Positions 8,539 to 17,175 of a stretch of DNA of 64,000 nt are shown piece after piece. The notes under the pieces are model-generated. The model saw nothing but the letters and a program-made list of their open reading frames with translations, made no database searches and had not been told where the DNA came from. The first letter of the stretch is position 1, and each line of letters begins with the position of its first letter. Location: positions 48,245 through 112,244 of the forward strand of contig DGLO01000047.1 of the NCBI GenBank assembly GCA_002388005.1, given 5' to 3'. The translations under genes and the position numbers were made by a program. This DNA is from Candidatus Neomicrothrix sp. UBA4542 (GTDB lineage Bacteria > Actinomycetota > Acidimicrobiia > Acidimicrobiales > Poriferisodalaceae).

Positions 8539-9699
8539 ATGACTGTCGAAATTCACGGAACCGTTGCGTCAGGTTGGGAACCTTTGTACGAACAATTCGC
8601 GGTCAACTTCGCGCAGCGGGGTGAACTCGGGGCCTCCGTATGCGTCACTCATGAAGATGCAACGGTCGTTGATTTGTGGGCGGGTGATCGCGACACCGAG
8701 GGCAACCCTTGGTTGGCTGACACCATTGCCGTAATCAACTCCTGTACCAAGGGCGGGGTAGCTCTTGCTTGTCATCTCCTGGCCGATCGGGGCCTTCTCG
8801 ATCTCGATGCTCCGGTGTCTGAAATCTGGCCGGAATTTGCACGTGGCGCAAAGGCCGACATCACCACCAGAATGATGCTCAACCATACGACCGGTGTAGC
8901 GGCTTTTCGCGACGATCTACCTGAGGGATCGGCTTTCGATTGGGACTACATGTGTGATCGCGTGGCGGCAGAGGAACCATGGTGGGAGCCCGGTACCCGC
9001 AATGGGTACCACTTGATGTCATTTGGGTGGGTAGCGGGAGAACTCGTCAGGCGAGCGTCGGGTAGGAGCTTGGGGACTTTCTTTCGCGAAGATGTCGCTG
9101 AACCAGCAGCCGCGGACTTCTGGATCGGTTTACCACCCGAAGAACACCATCGCGTCTCACCTTTGAAATCGTTTCGCCCAGGCAAGAACGAAAAGTTCGC
9201 GGCCTTTACCAACGCGTTCCTGGCTGACCCATCGGGATTGCAGGGCAGAGCTTGGCGCAATCGAGGCGGCGCTAAGGGAGATTCACCGGCGGTGTGGTCA
9301 GCCGAATTGGGTGGAGGTGGCGGAATCGCGAACGCGCGTGGCCTGGCGAGGATCTACAAAACATGCGCGACTGGTGAATTTGTGGGCCGTTCGCAGCTTC
9401 GCAGAATGTCCAGCGTCTCTGTTGGCACGGAGTGCGACGCAATGCTCTTACTTCCGACGCGTTTTTCTGAAGGCTTCATGTTGAGGATGGACAACCGCAA
9501 CGCTCGCAGAGGTGATCGGGATTCGGTCAACGTTCGCGAGGGCGCTTTCGGTCACGTAGGTGCGGGCGGGTCTATCGGATTCGCTGACCCACAGATCGGT
9601 CTCTCCATGGGGTATGTGATGAACCAGATGGGTAAGTCAGTGCTGCTCGACGCTAGAGGCGAGACGTTGGTAGACGTCGCGTACGAATGCGCGACGTAA
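8539..9699 (+). CDS. Serine hydrolase of the beta-lactamase/esterase (EstB-like) family
   Basis: A 386-residue class C beta-lactamase-fold hydrolase. The nucleophile motif S-x-x-K is SCTKG (about residue 71), the Tyr motif is probably NGYHLMS (about residue 155), and the third motif is HVGAGGS (about residue 336, the usual H/K-x-G). Such proteins are usually carboxylesterases in actinobacteria and rarely hydrolyse lactams. No signal peptide is evident, so it is probably cytosolic. ATG 8539 (TVEIHGTVASGW), matching the usual family N terminus, is preferred to ATG 8467, which would overlap the map start. Confidence 0.87.
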   Translation: MTVEIHGTVASGWEPLYEQFAVNFAQRGELGASVCVTHEDATVVDLWAGDRDTEGNPWLADTIAVINSCTKGGVALACHLLADRGLLDLDAPVSEIWPEFARGAKADITTRMMLNHTTGVAAFRDDLPEGSAFDWDYMCDRVAAEEPWWEPGTRNGYHLMSFGWVAGELVRRASGRSLGTFFREDVAEPAAADFWIGLPPEEHHRVSPLKSFRPGKNEKFAAFTNAFLADPSGLQGRAWRNRGGAKGDSPAVWSAELGGGGGIANARGLARIYKTCATGEFVGRSQLRRMSSVSVGTECDAMLLLPTRFSEGFMLRMDNRNARRGDRDSVNVREGAFGHVGAGGSIGFADPQIGLSMGYVMNQMGKSVLLDARGETLVDVAYECAT

Positions 9700-9745
9700 C
9701 CCCGCTAGGCAGCTCCCCGTGGCGCCTTTGGAGGAGGCTGTCCAT

Positions 9746-10840
9746 ATGAGCAACCAGGATGACTCGATCCTTGAGGCACTGTCGTTAGCAGTCGCTGCCC
9801 GAATTCCCGTCTTGTTGTGGGGGCCACCGGGAACAGGCAAGAGTTCAGCGGTTGCAGCTATGTCTGAAGCGCTAGATATTCCTCATGAGGTCGTGATCGC
9901 CAGCATCCGAGAACCGAGTGATTTTGGTGGACTGCCAGTCGTTGATGGTGACGACGTTAAGTTCGCGCCACCGCGATGGGCTCGCCGATTAGCGGAGGCC
10001 GGGACCGGCGTTCTATTTCTTGACGAAATATCGACAGCGCCCCCAGCCGTGCAGGCCGCGCTGCTGCGTGTCGTTCTTGAGCGAGTAGTTGGCGACTTGG
10101 TCTTGCCTCAGAACATAGCGATCGTCGCAGCAGCCAATCCCCCCGATCAGGCTGCAGACGGGTGGGATCTATCTGCTCCACTTGCCAACAGGTTTTGTCA
10201 CCTTGACTGGCAGGTCGACCCCACGGTGGTGGCCACCGGTCTGGTCGCGGGATTTAAGACTCCCGATGTTCCTCAGCTTTCAAAAGGGTGGCAAGACCAG
10301 CTTCCCGTTACCGCAGCACTAGTCGGAGGCTTCCTAGCGGTGCGGAGATCTTTGGTCATCGCCCCGCCCGACGAACGTGCTTTGGCAGGACGCGCCTGGC
10401 CCAGTCCCCGAACATGGGAAATGGTGGCCCGTCTACTCGCCGCCGCCAGGGCCGTTGACGCTTCGATGGAAGCTAGGAGGAACCTCGTCATCGGCTCAGT
10501 CGGAGACGGGGCTGGTCTTGAGTTCCTCACTTGGCTTGAGGAACTTGATCTTCCTGATCCCGAATCGGCCCTGAAAGATCCCGAAAGCGTTGATTTCCCT
10601 GACCGAGGCGACCGGCTGTACGCAGCTCTGTCCGCTGTAGCCGGAGCAGTTGCGGCAAACCCCACGCCTGAAAGATGGCTTGCCGGATGGAGGGTCTTGG
10701 AGCGAGCTGCCGGACACGCTCCCGATGTTGGAGCGATGGCGGCGCGAGTACTCGCCCAGGTCCGGCCTAGCGGTATGAGCGCTCCCCGCGAGGCAGCCAT
10801 CTTTGTGCCGGTACTGAAAGCAGCGGGTCTCTTGGAATGA
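9746..10840 (+). CDS. MoxR-type AAA+ ATPase
   Basis: A 364-residue AAA+ chaperone-like ATPase. Walker A is GPPGTGKSS (about residue 29), Walker B is GVLFLDEIS (about residue 89), sensor 1 is in VAAANPPD and the sensor-2 region follows near residue 220. ATG 9746 is chosen because GGAGGAGG at 9730-9737 lies 8 bases upstream; GTG 9719 is a weaker alternative. It overlaps the next gene, a VWA-domain protein, by 4 bases. MoxR-VWA pairs typically act in metal-centre insertion or complex maturation. The target here is unknown. Confidence 0.88.
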   Translation: MSNQDDSILEALSLAVAARIPVLLWGPPGTGKSSAVAAMSEALDIPHEVVIASIREPSDFGGLPVVDGDDVKFAPPRWARRLAEAGTGVLFLDEISTAPPAVQAALLRVVLERVVGDLVLPQNIAIVAAANPPDQAADGWDLSAPLANRFCHLDWQVDPTVVATGLVAGFKTPDVPQLSKGWQDQLPVTAALVGGFLAVRRSLVIAPPDERALAGRAWPSPRTWEMVARLLAAARAVDASMEARRNLVIGSVGDGAGLEFLTWLEELDLPDPESALKDPESVDFPDRGDRLYAALSAVAGAVAANPTPERWLAGWRVLERAAGHAPDVGAMAARVLAQVRPSGMSAPREAAIFVPVLKAAGLLE

Positions 10841-12045
10841 ATCAAGTGGAGCGAATGACCTCGGCCCGTCTCTGGGCTGCGTATCACTACCCCTACCTGG
10901 CATCGGCGCTGTTCGCGATTCGCTTCATTGATGCTGACAACATTGGTGGCGTAGCAGCCGACGAACATTTTCGTGTCTATGTCGACCACGAATACACCTC
11001 CAGTTGGTCTTCACAGTCGCTTGGAGTCGAGATGGTGCACCAGGTGAGCCACCTGCTGCGCGGACACGCTTTTCGTGCGCGAGAAATCGGACTTGTCGAA
11101 GACGATGTCTTTCATTGGGTCGATGCAGTGGACGCCGAAATCAACGATGATCTCATCGAGAACCACGCTGCACCTGTGAATTCGGCCCTCCCGGTCGACC
11201 TCAAACTCGCATCGTCGCTTTTCGCAGAAGAGTATTTCGTTAATGGGGAACGTCGCGCAGGGCAACATCGTGACTGCGGGAGTGCAGCACATGGCGACCC
11301 TCGCCGGTGGGAAGAGCCCCCGCCGCTAAACCATAGCGATGGCGTACGAACAGAAGAAGCCGACCTAATTAGACGCCGCGTTGCATCTGAGATCCTCTCA
11401 CATGAGCGAAGCCATGGTGATAGTCCCGCGGGCCTGTTGCGCTGGGCCAACGGTCTTTTGAACCCTCGGGTGGATTGGCGCAGGGAGTTAGGTGCGACAT
11501 TGCGTCGGGGAGTCGCAGAGATATCAGGAGCCGTCGACTACAGCTACCGGCGCCCCAGTCGGAGGGCCTCGTGTTCACCGGACGTGATACTTCCCAGCTT
11601 GCGGCGGCGCGTGCCGCTGGTCTCGGTGGTGTGCGACACCAGCGCTTCTATGAGCGAAAGATTGCTCGCCGAGGCTCTCTCCGAAATTGATGGCTTGCTG
11701 GTTTCCAGCGGAGTTCGACTTGATGCCGTGAGGGTCTTTACTTGTGATGCAGAACCTGGACCGGCTCAACTCGTTAGAAGCGCCTCAGAGATCACGCTTG
11801 TGGGTGGTGGCGGGACCGATCTGACAATAGGCATAGATGCGGCCGTTCTGTCAGTACCTCGTCCCGATCTTGTAGTGGTAATTACCGACGGATGGACTCC
11901 ATGGCCCGCTATGGCACCCCGAGCGGTCAGGACACTAGCGGTGCTTCTGGGCGAACATCCGCCTCCACCACCGGATTGGGTTCAGGGGGTCGTAGTCGAG
12001 GACATGACTCCACATGGCGTGAAAGTCGAATCACATTCGTTTTGA
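10837..12045 (+). CDS. VWA-like putative metallopeptidase (DUF2201-type), MoxR partner
   Basis: A 402-residue protein in two parts. The N-terminal half has the sequence EMVHQVSHLLRGH near residue 70, resembling a zinc-peptidase-like His cluster of the DUF2201 N-terminal domain. The C-terminal half (from about residue 255) is a von Willebrand A-like domain with a MIDAS-type CDTSASMS motif (D-x-S-x-S), then 'GGGGTDL' and 'VVITDGWTPWP' for the metal-binding loops. The 4-base overlap with the MoxR gene implies that the two proteins work as a pair. The physiological target is not evident from neighbours. Confidence 0.83.
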   Translation: MNQVERMTSARLWAAYHYPYLASALFAIRFIDADNIGGVAADEHFRVYVDHEYTSSWSSQSLGVEMVHQVSHLLRGHAFRAREIGLVEDDVFHWVDAVDAEINDDLIENHAAPVNSALPVDLKLASSLFAEEYFVNGERRAGQHRDCGSAAHGDPRRWEEPPPLNHSDGVRTEEADLIRRRVASEILSHERSHGDSPAGLLRWANGLLNPRVDWRRELGATLRRGVAEISGAVDYSYRRPSRRASCSPDVILPSLRRRVPLVSVVCDTSASMSERLLAEALSEIDGLLVSSGVRLDAVRVFTCDAEPGPAQLVRSASEITLVGGGGTDLTIGIDAAVLSVPRPDLVVVITDGWTPWPAMAPRAVRTLAVLLGEHPPPPPDWVQGVVVEDMTPHGVKVESHSF

Positions 12046-12112
12046 CTTATGCCGGTTTGAGCGACGCATCGCCAAGACACAATCTATTCTGCAACCCTGA
12101 TCCGTTTGGAGG

Positions 12113-12964
12113 ATGAAATTGAAACCCCTTGTGACCGCCGAATGGTTAGCTCAGAACATCAACGATCCCCAACTGCGAATACTCGAATGTTCGGTCAACC
12201 TGCGTACCGGTCCGGATGGATATACAGCAGTCTCGATGCGACAGAACTGGGAAGATGAACACATTCCGAATTCTGCGTACGCTGATCTGACTTTTGATCT
12301 CAGCGATCCTCAGAGTGATTTGCGATTCACCATGCCCACGGTGGAACGTTTTGCTAGCGCAATGGAAGACCTTGGGGTCGGGACAGGTACCAAAGTCGTG
12401 CTGTATGACCGGCGATTCACGATGTGGGCGACCCGCGTTTGGTGGATGTTAAGAGCGTTCGGATTCGATGATTGCGCAGTACTTGATGGTGGTCTGACGT
12501 CATGGATCGCGGCCGGGCTCGCTACGACCACAGAGCGGTCGCCGACGCGAGCACTCGCTCGATTTCACGCCGAACCAAGGCCGGAATTGGTCGCTGACCT
12601 GGCGAGAATGAAAGCGGCATTAAACGACGGAACATGCATCATCAATGCGCTGTCGGCGAGCAACCACGACGGCACCGACTCCAGCTACGGACGTCGTGGT
12701 CATCTACCTGGTGCCGCCAACGTCTACGCCATTGATTTGATTGATAGCGAGTCGCATCGCTACCTACCAATCGATCAGCTAGCAGCGATGTTTGAGGAAG
12801 TAACTCAAACCTCCGGACCGATTGTCACCTATTGCGGTGGAGGCATCGCTGCCACCTCGGACGCCTTTGTTCTCACCGCACTGCTTGGTAGAAGCGATGT
12901 GTCGGTATACGACGGATCGCTCAGCGAATGGTTACTTGATCCGAACAGTCCTCTTGAGGTTTGA
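12113..12964 (+). CDS. sseA: Tandem-rhodanese sulfurtransferase (SseA-like)
   Basis: A 283-residue sulfurtransferase with two rhodanese domains (about 1-135 inactive, 150-283 catalytic). The active-site loop is YCGGGIAATS with the catalytic Cys near residue 242, closest to the CG-x-G-x-(T/A)A loop of mercaptopyruvate-type enzymes rather than the CRKGVT loop of thiosulfate sulfurtransferases. It starts at ATG 12113, with GGAGG directly upstream at 12109-12113 (unusually close; ATG read-in at 12113 may need checking against TTG 12119). A HAD gene follows 9 bases downstream, likely in the same transcript. Confidence 0.87.
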   Translation: MKLKPLVTAEWLAQNINDPQLRILECSVNLRTGPDGYTAVSMRQNWEDEHIPNSAYADLTFDLSDPQSDLRFTMPTVERFASAMEDLGVGTGTKVVLYDRRFTMWATRVWWMLRAFGFDDCAVLDGGLTSWIAAGLATTTERSPTRALARFHAEPRPELVADLARMKAALNDGTCIINALSASNHDGTDSSYGRRGHLPGAANVYAIDLIDSESHRYLPIDQLAAMFEEVTQTSGPIVTYCGGGIAATSDAFVLTALLGRSDVSVYDGSLSEWLLDPNSPLEV

Positions 12965-12973
12965 GCGGGACCG

Positions 12974-13621
12974 GTGATTAAGTCGAGTCAATCCCCGATC
13001 GATGCCGTTGTGTTTGATTGGGGAGGGGTTATTACTGTGCCTCCCAGCCCGGTGGTCGATCGACTCTACCGAGACGCGCGCGTAGACAAGAAGAAGTTAA
13101 AGGACCGTCAGGACCAATACCGCGAAGAGGATTCAGAATCCCACTTCGCCAGATTGGAGCGCGGTGAGTTAACACTGTCCGAGTACCTTGCTTGGTCTAG
13201 AAACGACTTACCCGGTGCCGAGCTGATCTGGGATCCTTCGAGCCCGTATTTTCTCTTTCCACAACTCGAGGTCGTACCTGAGGTCGTAGAACGGATCGTA
13301 GAACTGCGTGCACGTGGATTTGCTACTGGGCTTCTCACCAATAACATCGCCGAAGCTTGGCCGGTGGTGGCCGATGGGTTAGCTCTTGATGAACTTTTTG
13401 ACGTGGTCGTGAATTCCGCCTTTGTCGGCATGAGAAAACCTGAACATCGGATCTATATGCATACCGTTGATCAGTTGGGCGTCTCCGCCGATCGGGTCCT
13501 ATTTCTCGACGACAATCGCACCAACGTGGAAGCCGCGATCGCATGCGGGTTGCATACGATCGAAGTCAAGCAGCCGATCTCAGCTCTCGAGACGCTCGAG
13601 CGGAAGCTAGAAAGCGTTTGA
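12974..13621 (+). CDS. HAD-IA family hydrolase (epoxide-hydrolase N-terminal-domain-like)
   Basis: A 215-residue HAD phosphatase. Motif I is [10 protein letters not shown] (about residue 14), motif II LLTNN, the conserved Lys is in [10 protein letters not shown], and motif IV is [13 protein letters not shown]. The 'GGV' variant of motif I and the RKP-x-x-x-IY motif place it with the phosphatase domain of soluble epoxide hydrolase and ACAD10. GTG 12974 starts just after the rhodanese gene. A clear paralogue is encoded at 37614-38288. Substrate unknown, possibly acyl-glycerol or hydroxyacyl phosphates, in line with the acyl-CoA genes nearby. Confidence 0.85.
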   Translation: MIKSSQSPIDAVVFDWGGVITVPPSPVVDRLYRDARVDKKKLKDRQDQYREEDSESHFARLERGELTLSEYLAWSRNDLPGAELIWDPSSPYFLFPQLEVVPEVVERIVELRARGFATGLLTNNIAEAWPVVADGLALDELFDVVVNSAFVGMRKPEHRIYMHTVDQLGVSADRVLFLDDNRTNVEAAIACGLHTIEVKQPISALETLERKLESV

Positions 13622-13633
13622 CGGTACGACCGG

Positions 13634-14443
13634 TCAGGCGAAATCGGGCTTCCGTTTCTCAACGATGGCAGCGTGCCCTTCTCTGACATCGGGCCCCGTG
13701 AAACCAAGCATTTCTAGTGCTACAGATGTATCAAAGGCCGGCCCCGCCGACCGCAGCCAGTTATTTAGGCTGTATTTGGTCCACCGAATAGCTGATTGGC
13801 TACCATTCGCAAGCTTGCGGGCCACAACATAGGCCTCTTCAAGGACTTCGCTGTCATCAACGCAGATGCTCGCCAGCCCCATGGCCTCGGCTTCTTCTCC
13901 GGACATGGAATCACACGTCAGCAAGTAATACTTTGCCTTCGCCATTCCACACAAAAGAGGCCAAATAATGGCAGCGTGATCACCTGCGGCTACTCCTAGC
14001 TTTGTATGACCGTCGAGGATCCGAGCATTGCGTCCCACTACCGAAATATCAGCCATAAACGCGGCTGCCAACCCAGCACCGACGGCGACTCCTTCGATCG
14101 CTGAAATGATTATCTTTGAGCAGTTGATCATGTTGTAGACGATGTCTCGTGCTTCGCGAAGCGCGTTGGTTCGATAATCGAAATCATCCATGATCTTTTC
14201 AATCATTTCTAGATCGCCGCCTGCCGAAAATGTCCCGTTTGCCCCGTGGATAACAACGACGCGAGCGTCGGGGTCCGCGTCGACGGCCTTCCAGACATCT
14301 GCAAGCGCTAAATGTTTCCCCTCATCAACTGCATTGAGTTTTCCCGGGGTGTCGATACAGATATCCAAAATTCCGTCTTCGTCAGGTCCCGTGATCGATA
14401 GTGCAGAAAAGTCTTCATAACGGTGGGTCATAGTCGAGAACAT
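13634..14443 (-). CDS. Enoyl-CoA hydratase/isomerase (crotonase family)
   Basis: A 269-residue crotonase-fold protein. Oxyanion-hole elements are seen in '[10 protein letters not shown]' (about residue 71) and '[15 protein letters not shown]' (about residue 120); a '[14 protein letters not shown]' segment occupies the position of the second catalytic Glu, which is replaced by Asp-His. The hydratase Glu at the first site also appears absent, so isomerase or another crotonase chemistry is possible. Its 3' end lies 12 bases from the end of the HAD gene (tail to tail). Genes for a HIT protein and CoaA follow upstream on the same strand. Confidence 0.82.
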   Translation of the reverse strand: MFSTMTHRYEDFSALSITGPDEDGILDICIDTPGKLNAVDEGKHLALADVWKAVDADPDARVVVIHGANGTFSAGGDLEMIEKIMDDFDYRTNALREARDIVYNMINCSKIIISAIEGVAVGAGLAAAFMADISVVGRNARILDGHTKLGVAAGDHAAIIWPLLCGMAKAKYYLLTCDSMSGEEAEAMGLASICVDDSEVLEEAYVVARKLANGSQSAIRWTKYSLNNWLRSAGPAFDTSVALEMLGFTGPDVREGHAAIVEKRKPDFA

Positions 14444-14467
14444 AGCCTCATCGATGTTTCTCTTTCC

Positions 14468-14893
14468 TTAATCGGAGCGAGGAAGTTCCCTTTCGCCGCG
14501 CAACACTTCGGCAATAAGCCGAATCTGATCGGGATTTCCATAGGACCTCTCCCAGGGATGCAACAGCCTGTCCCGGCCATATCTGGGGACTAAGTGGAAA
14601 TGAAAATGGAACTGGGACTGGTCAGCAGCGGATCCATTGTTGTTGAGAAGGTTTATTCCCAGCGGCGCAAGTCTTTCTTGTTGCATCTTCGCTACTTCTC
14701 GGCAAGCAAGGATGACGTGCGTCGCTTCTTCATCCCCCAATTCAAAGATGTCGCGAACGTGGCGCTTCGGTATCACCAAACAATGACCTGGTGTCATCGG
14801 GAGAATGTCCATGAAAGCCAAAGTGTCGTCGTCTTCGTAGACCGTGTTGGACACGGAGCTACCCTCGGCTATCGAGCAGAACAGGCAGGGCAC
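14468..14893 (-). CDS. HIT-family nucleotide hydrolase/transferase
   Basis: A 141-residue histidine-triad protein of the HINT type. The catalytic triad is H-x-H-x-H as QFHFHFHLVPR (about residues 91-101) and the N-terminal CLFCSIAEG carries the Cys pair of zinc-binding HIT proteins. It would hydrolyse AMP-N-phosphoramidates or AMP esters in the cytosol. GTG 14893 begins the protein. A 24-base gap separates it from the crotonase gene downstream. The exact substrate is not predictable. Confidence 0.88.
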   Translation of the reverse strand: MPCLFCSIAEGSSVSNTVYEDDDTLAFMDILPMTPGHCLVIPKRHVRDIFELGDEEATHVILACREVAKMQQERLAPLGINLLNNNGSAADQSQFHFHFHLVPRYGRDRLLHPWERSYGNPDQIRLIAEVLRGERELPRSD

Positions 14894-14953
14894 GACCGGC
14901 GAGAGTAGCTGAGGTAAGGAGATAACGGCGGTTTGAGTCGAAAGGTACGGATG

Positions 14954-15886
14954 TTACGTACGTCGAAGTTGGACCGCTTCGATTGCGTGGTTGGCACCCT
15001 TTCTGAGTACGAGGTTTGCGCGGACGCGTGTCGGCAAAATATTTTCCTGGAGGTTCACCAAGTTGATTGACCTCCAAATCGTCCGTGCCACAGCTTCCGC
15101 CGCATCTTCAGGAAGATGAGCAAATTGGCTGAAATAGGCGCTTTGCTCGCGAAATGCGGTTGAGCGCAACTGTTGAAAGCGTTCCACATACCAGGCTTCA
15201 AGATCGTCCGGATCGGCATCCACATAGATTGTGAAGTCGAAATAATCCGAGACAAACGGGGTGTTCGCAGGTGGCCCGGTTTGCAACACGTTCAAGCCTT
15301 CGACAATCAAAATATCTGGCTGTTCCACCACCTGTAGGTCATCCGTTATGTCATAGGTAACGTGCGAATAGATTGGTGCCGACACGCTGGGAGCCCCATT
15401 CGCCACCTGCCGAAGAAACTCAACTAATGCTCCCTGGCGGTACGACTCGGGAAACCCCTTTCTTCCTAACAGGCCTTTCTCTTCAAGCTCAGAGTTTGGC
15501 TGGAGGAAGCCGTCAGTGGTGATCAGATCTACTCTTGGATGTTGAGGCCATGTCGCGAGCATCGCCTGAAGAATTCTCGCAGTCGTGCTTTTCCCGGCCG
15601 ACACGCTGCCAGCAACTCCGATTAGAAAGGGACGCTCAGTGGAATTTCGGCCGAAAAAATCTGCGGTGTTGGTCCGAAGTTGAGATTGGGCTTCCACCCG
15701 CAAATTAAGTAGGCGAGACAAAGGTAGATAGATATCTCTGACTCCCGCCAGCGTGATTGGTTCGACGCGGCCGGCTAGTTCGTTTAGCTCGTCTTCACTG
15801 AGGGTAAGCGGCGTCGTATCTCCCAAAGCAGCCCACTCAGCGCGGGTGAAGTTGAGATGCTCGCTAGACGGGCTCCAGTCTGACAC
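14954..15886 (-). CDS. coaA: Pantothenate kinase, type I
   Basis: Phosphorylates pantothenate, the first committed and feedback-regulated step of CoA synthesis. The P-loop is [12 protein letters not shown] (about residue 85) and the family landmarks '[11 protein letters not shown]', 'KGFPESY' and '[13 protein letters not shown]' follow in order. Length of about 310 residues is standard. I prefer GTG 15886 (or TTG 15892) because GAGGAG sits just upstream; the frame stays open to TTG 15922. The later CoA-pathway enzyme coaD is 37 kb away. The gene follows the flavoprotein gene by about 48 bases on the same strand. Confidence 0.93.
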   Translation of the reverse strand: MSDWSPSSEHLNFTRAEWAALGDTTPLTLSEDELNELAGRVEPITLAGVRDIYLPLSRLLNLRVEAQSQLRTNTADFFGRNSTERPFLIGVAGSVSAGKSTTARILQAMLATWPQHPRVDLITTDGFLQPNSELEEKGLLGRKGFPESYRQGALVEFLRQVANGAPSVSAPIYSHVTYDITDDLQVVEQPDILIVEGLNVLQTGPPANTPFVSDYFDFTIYVDADPDDLEAWYVERFQQLRSTAFREQSAYFSQFAHLPEDAAEAVARTIWRSINLVNLQENILPTRVRANLVLRKGANHAIEAVQLRRT

Positions 15887-15934
15887 CCCCAAAGACTGTC
15901 TCCTCGAGTTGGTTGAGCGCAACTGGTTCTGCGG

Positions 15935-17140
15935 TTAGGTCACGTTTTCCCAAGCGCCCCGGGTATTAAATACTCCCCGCTTCCAGCGACCAGGACTGAG
16001 TAACGCCGCACGCGGATAGTCCTCAAACATCCAACGAGCGAAGTGCTTCCTGCTCCAATCAGTCGCGTTTACTAGACCGAGAGCCGTCTCAGCTAAGCCG
16101 GGTTTGGTCAAGAGCCTGCTTAGGGAACTGGCTAGGCGATGGTCGCGCTGCAAGGCGACTCGAACAGATTTTTCGTAGCGGAGCGCTGCCAAACGCGGTT
16201 GATCTTCTTCTGAGATGGCTTGAGCTGCGAGTCGCCCGGTCTCCAGAGCTTGACCAATACCCTCACCGGTCATTGGATCAGTTGCTGTCGCAGCATCCCC
16301 GACAAACATCACGCACCCGAGGCTGAGTTGCGCTCGTGGAAGTCGTGCCGGAATCGGCCACGCCTTGTGCGAAGCTTCTGGCCTGACATCACCGAGAACT
16401 TGTCTCAGATGAGGCCGTTCAAGAAGTCCGGCCCAAATAGAAGCGAGCTGTGCGCCATCGACGGCCCCGTTGCGCACCACGCCGAATCCAACATTGACAC
16501 GGCCACCCTCTAACGGGAACGACCACGCGTAGCCCGGTAACAAATCTTTTTCAAACCAGACCCATAGGTGTCGACTCCGGACACCGTCAGCGTGAAGGTA
16601 TTGCCGGAACGCGTGCCAATCGCCCCGATAGCCGACGGGAGTGCATCCCAACGCTTTGCGAACGGGAGACCACATCCCGTCGGCCGCAATCACGGTTTTC
16701 GCTGACATCGTCGTGCCATCTTGGAGCCGAACGCGCGCACCGTCGTCGTCGAGTTTGATCTGTTCAAAGCCGGTCCCTTGACGGATTTGAACACCTGAGT
16801 CGAGGGCTACTCGGACCAACTCGGCGTCTAATTCGCGACGTTCAACAACAGCTGCGTACTGGCCTCGGTTTCGGGGAAGGCTCAGTTGGATTTCTCGTCC
16901 TTGAGGAGATCGAAGATAAACGTCGCCTATTTCGAACCAGCTAGGCATTGCAGTCGGGTGCACGCCTAGCCGTTCAAGTTCGCGTAGGGCCAAAGTTGTC
17001 AGCCCATCTCCGCAGCATTTGTCTCTTGGGAAGGTTGCCTTGTCGACTACTACGACCTCGAGGCCAAGCTGTTTTCCCCTAATTGCAGCGGCGCAGCCGG
17101 CCGGACCGGCTCCCACGATCAGAACTTCACAAGAAGGCAC
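15935..17140 (-). CDS. Geranylgeranyl-reductase-family FAD-dependent oxidoreductase
   Basis: A 401-residue flavoprotein. The N-terminal FAD Rossmann motif is VLIVGAGPAGCAAAI; 'DKATFPRDKCCGDGLT' is the family motif (with two Cys), and 'FVGDAATATDPMTGEGIGQALETG' is the second FAD-contacting GD motif. This family reduces isoprenoid double bonds of menaquinone, chlorophyll or lipid side chains; in actinobacteria MenJ-like menaquinone saturation is the usual role. GTG 17140 starts the protein. The VanW gene lies 35 bases upstream on the same strand. Confidence 0.85.
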   Translation of the reverse strand: MPSCEVLIVGAGPAGCAAAIRGKQLGLEVVVVDKATFPRDKCCGDGLTTLALRELERLGVHPTAMPSWFEIGDVYLRSPQGREIQLSLPRNRGQYAAVVERRELDAELVRVALDSGVQIRQGTGFEQIKLDDDGARVRLQDGTTMSAKTVIAADGMWSPVRKALGCTPVGYRGDWHAFRQYLHADGVRSRHLWVWFEKDLLPGYAWSFPLEGGRVNVGFGVVRNGAVDGAQLASIWAGLLERPHLRQVLGDVRPEASHKAWPIPARLPRAQLSLGCVMFVGDAATATDPMTGEGIGQALETGRLAAQAISEEDQPRLAALRYEKSVRVALQRDHRLASSLSRLLTKPGLAETALGLVNATDWSRKHFARWMFEDYPRAALLSPGRWKRGVFNTRGAWENVT

Positions 17141-17175
17141 CTAGACGAGGCTATCTATGTGGTCGACGCGGCATC

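Noticed and set aside
9746..12045. MoxR-VWA pair as a ternary conflict or defence system
   Set aside because: No third component, effector or phage-related gene nearby; the neighbours are metabolic.
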